Source: Stenotrophomonas sp. SY1 (GTDB lineage Bacteria > Pseudomonadota > Gammaproteobacteria > Xanthomonadales > Xanthomonadaceae). Taken from it: a stretch of DNA of 64,000 nucleotides. Under the pieces are notes generated by a model that searched no databases, had not been told where the DNA came from, and saw only the letters and a program-made list of their open reading frames with translations. The stretch covers positions 1 to 64,000 of the forward strand of contig NZ_JAJOYR010000001.1 of the NCBI RefSeq assembly GCF_021202945.1, given 5' to 3'. Positions 1-7,246 of the stretch are shown here, in pieces (positions within the stretch are counted from its first letter, which is position 1; every line of letters begins with the position of its first letter). The translations under genes were made by a program, and so were the position numbers.

Positions 1-33
1 GGCCCGAAGGCCTTTCGTTGAAGCGAGCCGCCT

Positions 34-61
34 ACTGTAGCAGGCTTTTCGTTTCCGTCAA
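34..61 (-). promoter_or_regulatory. sigma-70 promoter of stable-RNA type, pointing left
   Basis: Read on the minus strand, TTGACG (bases 61-56) and TACAGT (39-34) are separated by 16 bases, and the -10 box is followed by a GC-rich stretch (AGGCGGCTCGC) of the kind found at stringently controlled rRNA and tRNA promoters. A second TTGACG-like half lies in the inverted repeat at 56-85. The transcript would leave the window to the left, so a stable-RNA operon just outside is an inference. Confidence 0.5.
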
Positions 62-85
62 CACCTCATTTCGAGGCGGTTGACG

Positions 86-444
86 CTGCTTCGTGGCGGT
101 GGTCACCGAAGTGGCCGGCGCGTTGAAGCGAGGGAGCGAATTCTAGACATCTTTGTGAAAAGCGCAATCACTTTGTGTGCTTCTGCAGCAGATTTCTTGC
201 TGAAGCCAGATTCGGCAAGGTCATGGGGTGGTTTGAGGCGGAATTGGATCCCTGTGTGCCTTCCATTGGGCGGGGGCACGTGTTGATGGGCCTGTTGTGG
301 GTGCTGCTTCGTCCTACATAGATGCTGTCTTGATGCTGCGATTTCGTTCTGCCCTCAACCCAACCCCTCTCCCGTTCCACGGGAGGGGGGCTTCAGAAGC
401 GCTCTGTCGGCCACAATGCGGGTTGATCCGGGGTTGTGCGACTG
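86..444. other. non-coding gap before benE
   Basis: No convincing gene is seen here. CGTTGAAGCGAG occurs at 16-27 and again at 121-132 as a direct repeat. The rest is moderately AT-richer sequence ending in a palindromic repeat at 352-391. Short frames in this stretch lack ribosome sites and recognisable products. Confidence 0.5.
352..391. repeat. GC-rich palindromic repeat (CCCCTCTCCCG type)
   Basis: The stretch reads CCCTCAACCCAACCCC followed by an inverted repeat CTCCCGT/ACGGGAG. It is one copy of an interspersed intergenic palindrome seen many times in this window. Confidence 0.75.
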
Positions 445-1620
445 ATGACTGACTCTTCTGCGCGTTCGTTCTTCAAGGACCTTTCGCTGCCGGCGGTGAT
501 CGCCGGCTTCATCACGGTGCTGGTGGGCTTTGCCAGTTCGGCGGTGATCGTGTTCCAGGCGGCGCAATCCGTTGGCGCCGATCAGGCCGAGATTGCGTCG
601 TGGATGTGGGCGCTGGGCATCGGCATGGGCGTGACCTGCATCGGCCTGTCGCTGCGCTACCGGATGCCGGTGGTGACGGCATGGTCCACGCCCGGTGCGG
701 CGATGCTGGTGGTGGCCGCAACCACCCTGCCCTTGTCCGACGCCATTGGTGCGTTCGTGCTGGCGGCGGTGTTGGCGGCGATCGCCGGGTTCTCCGGGAT
801 ATTCGAGAAGGCGATGCGACGCATCCCGGTGTCGCTGGCCTCGGGCATGCTCGCCGGTGTGCTGCTGCGCTTTGGCCTGGATGTCTTTGTGTCGGTGGGG
901 ACGCAGCCATTGTTGGTACTGGCGATGTTCGCCACTTATCTATGTGGCCGCCGCCTGCTGCCGCGTTATGCGGTGATCGCGACCTTGGTGGTCGGCGTGG
1001 CGATTGCCGGCGGCAAGGGGCTGATGCACATGGACCAGGTGCAGCTGCAGCTGGCTCGACCGGTGTTCACGCTGCCGACGTTGTCGTGGGCGGCGGTGTT
1101 CGGCATTGCCCTGCCCCTTTTCATCGTGACCATGGCCTCGCAGAACGTACCGGGCGTGGCGGTGCTGAAGGCCTCCGGTTACGACGCGCCGGTGTCGCCG
1201 GTGGTGGGCTGGATCGGTGCGGTCAATGCGGTGCTGGCACCGTTTGGCGGCTATGCCTTGAACCTGGCGGCGATCACCGCGGCAATCTGCATGGGCCGCG
1301 ATGTGCATGAGGATCCGGCCCGGCGTTACACGGCAGCGGTGAGTGCCGGTGCGTTCTATATCGTGGTCGGCCTGTTCGGCGCGACGGTGGCGGCGGTGTT
1401 TGCCGCGTTTCCCAAGGAGCTGGTGGCGGCGCTGGCCGGCATCGCGCTGCTGGGCACGATCGGCAACAGCCTGGCCGTGGCGATGCGCGAAGAAGTGGAG
1501 CGGGAGCCGGCGCTGGTGACGTTTCTGGTGACTGCGTCCGGGTTGTCGATGGCCGGCATTGGCTCGGCGTTCTGGGGGTTGGTCGCCGGGGTGGTGACGC
1601 TGGTGGTGTTGCGGCGGTGA
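445..1620 (+). CDS. benE: BenE-family benzoate/H+ symporter
   Basis: A predicted inner-membrane carrier of the benzoate:proton symporter family, which imports aromatic acids using the proton gradient. The product is 391 residues, the usual family size, and is almost wholly hydrophobic, with about ten to twelve helices. It opens with a soluble stretch (MTDSSARSFFKDLSLP) running into the first helix. ATG 445 is preferred over an in-frame GTG at 436, which would add three residues. No ben or cat aromatic-degradation gene lies nearby, so benzoate as substrate comes only from family resemblance. A palindromic repeat at 1639-1678 separates it from the convergent gene. Confidence 0.8.
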   Translation: MTDSSARSFFKDLSLPAVIAGFITVLVGFASSAVIVFQAAQSVGADQAEIASWMWALGIGMGVTCIGLSLRYRMPVVTAWSTPGAAMLVVAATTLPLSDAIGAFVLAAVLAAIAGFSGIFEKAMRRIPVSLASGMLAGVLLRFGLDVFVSVGTQPLLVLAMFATYLCGRRLLPRYAVIATLVVGVAIAGGKGLMHMDQVQLQLARPVFTLPTLSWAAVFGIALPLFIVTMASQNVPGVAVLKASGYDAPVSPVVGWIGAVNAVLAPFGGYALNLAAITAAICMGRDVHEDPARRYTAAVSAGAFYIVVGLFGATVAAVFAAFPKELVAALAGIALLGTIGNSLAVAMREEVEREPALVTFLVTASGLSMAGIGSAFWGLVAGVVTLVVLRR

Positions 1621-1638
1621 GGTCACTGAAGTCTGCCG

Positions 1639-1678
1639 CCCTCACCCCAACCCCTCTCCCGTAAACGGGAGAGGGGCT
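1639..1678. repeat. palindromic repeat between convergent genes, possible bidirectional terminator
   Basis: CCCTCACCCCAA precedes a perfect 12-base inverted repeat (1651-1662 with 1665-1676, two-base loop). It fills the gap between the stop codons of benE (1620) and the transglycosylase-mutarotase gene (1687), so it could end transcription from both sides. Confidence 0.7.
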
Positions 1679-1686
1679 TAGAACAA

Positions 1687-3846
1687 TCAGAGCGGCTTTA
1701 CTTCGAAGGTTTGTTTGAGGGTGTGGCGGCCGCGGGGAGCCAGTTCGATCACGTCCGGGCCGACGTTGCCGGCTTCCACACATACGTAGTTGCGCCAACC
1801 GGTGCCGATGTCGTCCATCTTCGCAGCCGCCGCTTCGCCGGCATTCCAGACCACGGCGGTGCGGCTGCCGGTGGTGGTGATGTCGATGGCGCGCTTGAAG
1901 CCGGGATCGCGCAGGACGTAATGACCACCGGCCTGGGTGTAAATGCGATCGCTGCGGCCCGGATCACGGGGATCACGCAGGTTCCAGTCGCCCTGCTGGA
2001 CATGGGCGTTCCCGTTGTCGAGCTTGTCCAGGTAGGTCAAGCCATCCAGGCCGGTGACGTCCACCTTCAAGGCATCGCTGACGTTGAAGTAGTTGTGCAG
2101 CGCCTGGGTGAAGCTGACCGGCTGGCTGCCGGTGTTCTCGGTAATCAGCTCCTGCTCCAAGGTGCGGCCGATACGCAGCACCATCTGCAGGCGCAGGGTG
2201 AGGCTGTCCAGCGGCGGCGGTGCGAGGGTCAGCACCAGCGTGCCGTCGGCTTCCCTGCGTGCGTCGCGCAGCTCCCATGAGACGGTGCGGACGAACCCGT
2301 GTGATGGCACGTCGTTGCTCTGGCCCTGGCGCGAGAAGTACGGCCAGCACACCGGGCTGCCACCACGGATGGGCGTTGGCGGTTGCTTGGCGCTGGGCGA
2401 AAGCCACATCACGTCCTGCCCGCCCTTGGGTACGAACGACAGCAGTTGGCCACCGAACACGCTGATGGCGGCGGTGGAGAACGGGGTTTCCACCTTCCAG
2501 GCGGTGAAGCCGTTGAAATCGCCTGTGCTCAGGCCCTGCACATCCTTCATTGAAACGTTGCTCCGTAGGATCGGTGATTGGACGAGTTGCGTGTGATTGG
2601 CCGGCAGGCTGAACGCCGTGGGCGAGGCCGGCTTGGCATCGCGCAGTGCCTGCAGGATGCGGGTGCCGGCGCGGCCATCGGCGTCCTTCCAGCCCAGCCG
2701 CTGCTGTTCGACCTGGATGGCGCGGCGGGTGGCGTTGCCGACCATGCCGTCTGCCGTGCCGATGGGGTGGCCGCGCGCGAGCAGCAATGTCTGCAACTGG
2801 CGGCGCTCGTCGCGGCCCAGGCCGGGGTCGTCCGTTGGCCACGCCGCGCTGAGGCCGCTGCCGCCGCGCAGGCGATCGGCCAGGGTGGCGATGGCCAGCG
2901 CGTAGCTCTCGGCGGCGTTGTAGGAATAGATGGCGTCGTAATTGCGGAACACGAGCAATGCCGGCCCCTTGGCGCCGGCCGGCAGCAGCAGCGCGGCGTT
3001 GGCATCGTCGGCGATGGCCTGCGCCCGCAGCGGTGCGCCATCGACCAGGGTGATGCCCAGCGCGCGCCAGTCGGCCAGCGGCTTGCGCTTGGTGCGGCCG
3101 GCAAGCGCGGCGTTGAAGCCCGCCGGAATGCGGACTTCCACGCCCCACGGCTGCCCCGTGCGCCAGCCGGACTGCTTGAGGTAATTGGCGGTGGAGGCCA
3201 GTGCGTCGGGAATGCTGGCAACCAGGTCACGGCGGCCATCGGCGTCGCCATCCACCGCGATGCGCGCGTAGGTGGACGGCATGAACTGGGTATGGCCGAA
3301 GGCGCCGGCCCACGAGCCGGTCAGCCCGGCCGGGTTGAGGTCGCCGCTGTTGATCAGCTTGAGCAGGGCCAGCAGTTCACCCTTGAAGAACGGTTGGCGG
3401 CGGCCATTGCACGACAGCGTGGCCAGTGACTGCAGCAACGGACGCTTGCCGAACACGCGGCCGTAATCGCTCTCCACGCCCCACACCGCCACGACGGTTG
3501 CCGGGTCAACACCGTATTGGGCGGAGATCTGTTCGAGCAGCGCGCGGTGCTGGGCAAGGCGGCTGCGGCCGTCGTTGACGCGCTGGCTGTCGACCAGTGC
3601 GGCCAGGTAATCCCAGATGGGCGTGGTGAATTCCGGTTGGGCGTTGAGCAGCGGCAGCACGCTCAGGTCGGGTGTGACATCGGCGAACAGCTGGTCAAAG
3701 CGCTCGGCGGGGATGCCCTGGGCGGTTGCGCTGCTCCGCAAGGCGCTGCCGCAGCTGCCGAAGTCGCTGGTGGCTGCCGCCGCAGACGTGGCCAGGGTGA
3801 GTGCGGCCAATGCCGAGGCTGCGCGCATCAAGAGGGGTGCTTTCAT
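1687..3846 (-). CDS. lytic murein transglycosylase fused in frame to a hexose-6-phosphate mutarotase-like domain
   Basis: One open frame of 719 residues carries two proteins that are normally separate. Residues 1-25 form a signal peptide. Residues 26-335 are an MltB-type lytic transglycosylase, cutting peptidoglycan glycan strands; the catalytic Glu is probably E125 in WGVESDYG. Residues 342-402 resemble a peptidoglycan-binding domain. After a 30-residue linker, residues 433-719 match the YeaD aldose-1-epimerase family along its full usual length, with likely active-site H516 (HGFVR), H584 and E691. ATG 3846 has AAGGAG eight bases upstream. The internal Met433 (ATG at 2550) has GGAG ten bases upstream, so the second half may also be translated alone. 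Whether the fusion is made in the cell is not known. Confidence 0.85.
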   Translation of the reverse strand: MKAPLLMRAASALAALTLATSAAAATSDFGSCGSALRSSATAQGIPAERFDQLFADVTPDLSVLPLLNAQPEFTTPIWDYLAALVDSQRVNDGRSRLAQHRALLEQISAQYGVDPATVVAVWGVESDYGRVFGKRPLLQSLATLSCNGRRQPFFKGELLALLKLINSGDLNPAGLTGSWAGAFGHTQFMPSTYARIAVDGDADGRRDLVASIPDALASTANYLKQSGWRTGQPWGVEVRIPAGFNAALAGRTKRKPLADWRALGITLVDGAPLRAQAIADDANAALLLPAGAKGPALLVFRNYDAIYSYNAAESYALAIATLADRLRGGSGLSAAWPTDDPGLGRDERRQLQTLLLARGHPIGTADGMVGNATRRAIQVEQQRLGWKDADGRAGTRILQALRDAKPASPTAFSLPANHTQLVQSPILRSNVSMKDVQGLSTGDFNGFTAWKVETPFSTAAISVFGGQLLSFVPKGGQDVMWLSPSAKQPPTPIRGGSPVCWPYFSRQGQSNDVPSHGFVRTVSWELRDARREADGTLVLTLAPPPLDSLTLRLQMVLRIGRTLEQELITENTGSQPVSFTQALHNYFNVSDALKVDVTGLDGLTYLDKLDNGNAHVQQGDWNLRDPRDPGRSDRIYTQAGGHYVLRDPGFKRAIDITTTGSRTAVVWNAGEAAAAKMDDIGTGWRNYVCVEAGNVGPDVIELAPRGRHTLKQTFEVKPL

Positions 3847-3982
3847 CCGCCAGGCTCCTTGCGTGGGGCTTGATGATACGCGTTGGGCCGCGGGGAGCCG
3901 GGAAGATCGGGAGCGGCGGATGCTGCGTTGTTTCTCTATCTTCGCCCTGGTGTTTTGCTGGATTGCAGGCGCTGAAAAGCTA

Positions 3983-4024
3983 CCCCTCCCCAACCCTCCC
4001 CTTGGCTTTGCCAAAGGGAGGGGG
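3983..4024. repeat. GC-rich palindromic repeat (CCCCTCCCC type), single copy
   Basis: ACCCCTCCCCAACCCTCCCC is followed by the hairpin CCTTGGC-TTTG-CCAAAGG and GAGGGGG. This is a half element; the paired form occurs at 17.7, 20.6, 41.3 and 46.2 kb. Confidence 0.75.
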
Positions 4025-4046
4025 AACTTGCGGCAGGCTTTGGGGG

Positions 4047-4439
4047 TTACACGGCGTCGATGTAGTACCAGCGGCCGTCGATACGCTGGAAGCGGCTGTG
4101 CTCGGCCATCTTCACCGCGCTACCGCCACCGATGCGGTAGCGGGCGATGAACTCCACTTCGGCAGTGTCTTCGCCGGTCACGACGTGGCGTTTCACGCTC
4201 AACCCCAGCCAATGGGTGCGCTGGCCTGGCGCCTCTTCCAGGGAGAGCGATTCGGGGCGGGTGTCCGGGTGCCAGCTGGCACGCAGGTAGTCGGCGTCCT
4301 TGACCACGTAGGCGCTGTAGCGCGAACGCATCAGGGATTCGGCATCGGGGGCGGCTTCGCCGGCGTGGTAGCGGCCACAACAGCGGCCGTAGGCGAGCTC
4401 GCGCCCGCATGGGCATGGAGAAGTGGGGGTGATCTGCAT
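4047..4439 (-). CDS. YchJ/UPF0225-family protein with SEC-C zinc motif
   Basis: A 130-residue cytoplasmic protein of the YchJ type. The N-terminus holds the SEC-C-like motif [17 protein letters not shown], whose cysteines and histidine bind zinc in relatives. The rest is an NTF2-like alpha/beta fold with the family stretch [16 protein letters not shown] and a C-terminal W-Y-Y-I strand. The biochemical role of the family is unknown. ATG 4439 was chosen because it directly precedes the zinc motif; upstream codons look non-coding. It diverges from the TauE/SafE gene across an 81-base gap. Confidence 0.85.
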   Translation of the reverse strand: MQITPTSPCPCGRELAYGRCCGRYHAGEAAPDAESLMRSRYSAYVVKDADYLRASWHPDTRPESLSLEEAPGQRTHWLGLSVKRHVVTGEDTAEVEFIARYRIGGGSAVKMAEHSRFQRIDGRWYYIDAV

Positions 4440-4520
4440 GCGCGTATTTTCCCACGTTGTCGCACCCTGCCCAGACCCGGCAAGGCGCGTATGCTGTCGC
4501 GCCCCGCGCCTGGAATCCCC

Positions 4521-5300
4521 ATGCTGGAACTGCTGCCACCCGAACTGCCCTGGCTGGTGGTGATCGCGTTCGTCGCGGGGCTGGTGGATGCGGCGGTCGG
4601 CGGCGGTGGCCTGATCCAGCTGCCGGGGTTGTTCACCACGCTGCCGCAGCACACGCCGGCCGCACTATTGGGCACCAACAAGTTCAGCTCGATGTTCGGT
4701 ACCGCCGCGTCGGCGTGGCGCTATGCGCGTTCGGTGCGATTCCCTTGGCGGCCGGTGCTGCTGGCCTCGGCGGCGGCATTCGTCTGCTCCTTCCTGGGCG
4801 CCACCGCGGTGTCGTTGATGTCCAAGGAAGCGGTGCGGCCACTGGTGCTGACGCTGCTGATCGTGATGTTGGGTTACACGCTGGCCAAGAAGGATTTCGG
4901 CGCACTGCACCGGCCGCGGGAAATCGGCCGACGCGAGCTGAGCATCGCGCTGGCGATGGGCGGGGTGATCGGTTTCTATGACGGCTTCTTCGGGCCGGGC
5001 ACCGGCAGCTTCCTGATCTTCCTGTTCGTGCGCTTCTTCGGCCTGGATTTCCTGCGCGCCTCGGCCGCATCCAAGGTGGTGAACCTGGCCACCAACCTCG
5101 CCGCGCTGTCGTTCTTCGTGCCCAGCGGCAATGTGCTGCTGGCCTTCGCAGTGCCGATGGCAGTGGCCAACGTGACCGGTGCGGTGGTCGGCACGCGGAT
5201 GGCGTTGCGCGGTGGGACGCCTTTGATCCGCAAACTTTTCCTGGCGCTGGTGGTGGTGCTGATTGCACGCATGGCCTGGGACACGCTGGCAGCGGGCTAA
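4521..5300 (+). CDS. TSUP-family (TauE/SafE, YfcA-like) membrane transporter
   Basis: A 259-residue polytopic inner-membrane protein of the TauE/SafE family, whose members export sulfite, sulfoacetate or related organosulfur anions. Two repeated halves are visible. The first holds [16 protein letters not shown] and the second [17 protein letters not shown], the paired glycine-rich motifs typical of the family. About eight membrane helices are apparent. An in-frame ATG at 4491 would add ten residues; 4521 leads straight into the first helix and is preferred. The substrate cannot be told from sequence or neighbours. Confidence 0.85.
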   Translation: MLELLPPELPWLVVIAFVAGLVDAAVGGGGLIQLPGLFTTLPQHTPAALLGTNKFSSMFGTAASAWRYARSVRFPWRPVLLASAAAFVCSFLGATAVSLMSKEAVRPLVLTLLIVMLGYTLAKKDFGALHRPREIGRRELSIALAMGGVIGFYDGFFGPGTGSFLIFLFVRFFGLDFLRASAASKVVNLATNLAALSFFVPSGNVLLAFAVPMAVANVTGAVVGTRMALRGGTPLIRKLFLALVVVLIARMAWDTLAAG

Positions 5301-5405
5301 TCCACAAAAGGGCACAGTTGCTGCGAACAGTTGCGCACGCAGCGTTATTTCTTGACGCAAATCACACATCTGCGCACATTTTTGCCATCCAACGGATGGC
5401 ACGCC

Positions 5406-7067
5406 ATGAAACAGCGTCACCGGATCGCAGCGCTCTTCATGCTGGCCGGCTTATTGCTGGCCAGCCTGCCCGTGTTCTATGCCATGCAGCAGGCGCGCAA
5501 GCAGGCCGTGTGGGAGAAATACCAGGCGCTGGACGAGATTGCCTTCGGTCTGGACCGCCGGGTGCGCAGCGCGGCAGTGATGCTGCCGGTCATGCATGAA
5601 AAGGCACGGGGCAGCGGCAATCCACCGTGCAGCCCAGCCGGCGTCCTGCACCTGCAGAACATCGCCGCCACGACGCAGATATCCATCGCCGCCTTGTATG
5701 TGGAAGAGCACCGCGTGGTGTGTTCTTCCAGTGATCCGTTGTTGCGGCAACTGGTATTGGGCGCGCCCTCGGCCGCACGCGCCGACGGTACCCGCCTGTA
5801 TGCCAATGTCCGCCTGCCCAGTGAGCCCCATCGCCGCTACGCGGTGCTGGCCAAGGATGGTTACGCGCTGCTGTTGTACCCGGATGGATTGATTGCACCG
5901 TTCGTGCGGCCCGACCTGACGCTGGGCCTGTTCAATCCTCGGACCGGCAGATACAGCGCCCGTCACGGCCAGCTGCCCGAGCACTGGACTTCGCCGACCA
6001 ACGCCACTGCACGCACCGCGCATTTCGTTGATGCGCAGGCCGGCTATCTGGTGGTGCGGCACGTCATGGGGCCGGCCAACACCGGGGTGATCGTGGCCAC
6101 GCCACTTTCCAACATCGACCAGCGCATGGCCCAGTTCGCACGCTGGTTCATCCCCGCCGGCCTCGTCGCGGGGTTGATCGTGCTGGTCACGGTGCTGCTT
6201 TTCACCCGCCACCAGTTCTCAACGCGCAGCCAACTGTTGCGTGCGCTCAACAGGAGCCAGTTCTTCCTGATGTACCAGCCGCTGTTCGACCTGCGGGACG
6301 GCACCTGCATCGGGGCAGAGGCACTGCTGCGCTGGCGCTACGACGATGACACGGTGCTGCTGCCGGACCTGTTCATCCCCGTCGCCGAGGACGCCGGCCT
6401 GATCCAATCCATCACCCAGCGGGTGCTGCAACTGGTGGAGAAGGACATGACCCCGTTCCTGCGACAGGTGCCGAGCTTCCGGCTTGCGGTGAACCTGGCC
6501 GCCAGCGACCTGCAATCGACCCGCACCGCACCGCTGCTGGCGGCGATGCAGCAGTCCATCGGCGTGGGTTGCGGGCAGTTCGTGGTGGAAGCCACCGAAC
6601 GCGGGCTGCTGGAGGCAACCAGCGCGCTGAGCGTGGTGGACGCGATCCGCAAGCTGGGCATCGAGATCGCCATTGATGATTTCGGCACCGGTTATTCCAG
6701 CCTGTCCTACCTGACCACCTATCCCTTCGACATCCTCAAGGTGGACAAGAGCTTCACTTCCACGGCCTGCACCCAGGCGGTCACCAGCCAGGTGGCCGAC
6801 CACATCCTCGACCTGGCCCGCACCCTGGGCATGCAGACGCTGGTGGAAGGCATCGAGACCCGGGAGCAGGCCGACTTCTTCCGCAGCCGGGGCGTGATTT
6901 ACGGACAGGGCTACCTGTTGGGCCGGCCGATGTTGCCGGAGGAGTTGTTCCGCTTCGTGGCCGATAACAACCGGCCAGGCCAACACGAGACAGCTCGGGA
7001 CAACGTGCGGACATCCAGCGTTGTCCAACGGGTCACGGTGACGCATCCGCGCTCCGTCCCCGGTTGA
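5406..7067 (+). CDS. CSS-motif EAL-domain cyclic-di-GMP phosphodiesterase
   Basis: A 553-residue inner-membrane enzyme predicted to hydrolyse cyclic-di-GMP. A helix at about 7-25 and another at 248-267 enclose a periplasmic CSS domain with C75 and the C106-S-S triplet. In E. coli PdeC-type proteins the equivalent cysteines form a disulfide that controls activity through the DsbA/B redox system. The cytoplasmic EAL domain (about 275-530) has E305-A-L, IDDFGTGYSSL, DILKVDKSF, LVEGIET and YGQGYLLGRP, so the catalytic residues appear intact. There is no GGDEF domain. ATG 5406 gives a normal short cytoplasmic lead; a TTG at 5331 is less likely. The last 30 residues are an unconserved-looking tail. 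Confidence 0.9.
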   Translation: MKQRHRIAALFMLAGLLLASLPVFYAMQQARKQAVWEKYQALDEIAFGLDRRVRSAAVMLPVMHEKARGSGNPPCSPAGVLHLQNIAATTQISIAALYVEEHRVVCSSSDPLLRQLVLGAPSAARADGTRLYANVRLPSEPHRRYAVLAKDGYALLLYPDGLIAPFVRPDLTLGLFNPRTGRYSARHGQLPEHWTSPTNATARTAHFVDAQAGYLVVRHVMGPANTGVIVATPLSNIDQRMAQFARWFIPAGLVAGLIVLVTVLLFTRHQFSTRSQLLRALNRSQFFLMYQPLFDLRDGTCIGAEALLRWRYDDDTVLLPDLFIPVAEDAGLIQSITQRVLQLVEKDMTPFLRQVPSFRLAVNLAASDLQSTRTAPLLAAMQQSIGVGCGQFVVEATERGLLEATSALSVVDAIRKLGIEIAIDDFGTGYSSLSYLTTYPFDILKVDKSFTSTACTQAVTSQVADHILDLARTLGMQTLVEGIETREQADFFRSRGVIYGQGYLLGRPMLPEELFRFVADNNRPGQHETARDNVRTSSVVQRVTVTHPRSVPG

Positions 7068-7198
7068 AAATGAATACGTCAACTTCCGAGGTTTGATCGT
7101 CGCAAATCGCCTATTCATCAATAACTGCTGCGATCTGGTGCTCATTTGAGCCGATTCTGCTTGCCGCCGCGTAACGGATTGCTTACAAACGCGAGGCA

Positions 7199-7215
7199 CC
7201 CGTCTTACAGACGGG
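7199..7215. promoter_or_regulatory. perfect inverted repeat upstream of TonB-dependent receptor
   Basis: CCCGTCT-TAC-AGACGGG is a perfect 7-base inverted repeat with a 3-base spacer, centred 40 bases before the receptor start codon. It could be an operator for a dimeric regulator or a leader hairpin. No regulator gene lies beside it. Confidence 0.4.
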
Positions 7216-7246
7216 CACGTAGTCCGGCATTCATAGGAGCTTCCCG

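Noticed and set aside
80-286. A 68-codon gene near the left edge
   Set aside because: It has no ribosome site or recognisable product, and it starts within the structured promoter-like region.
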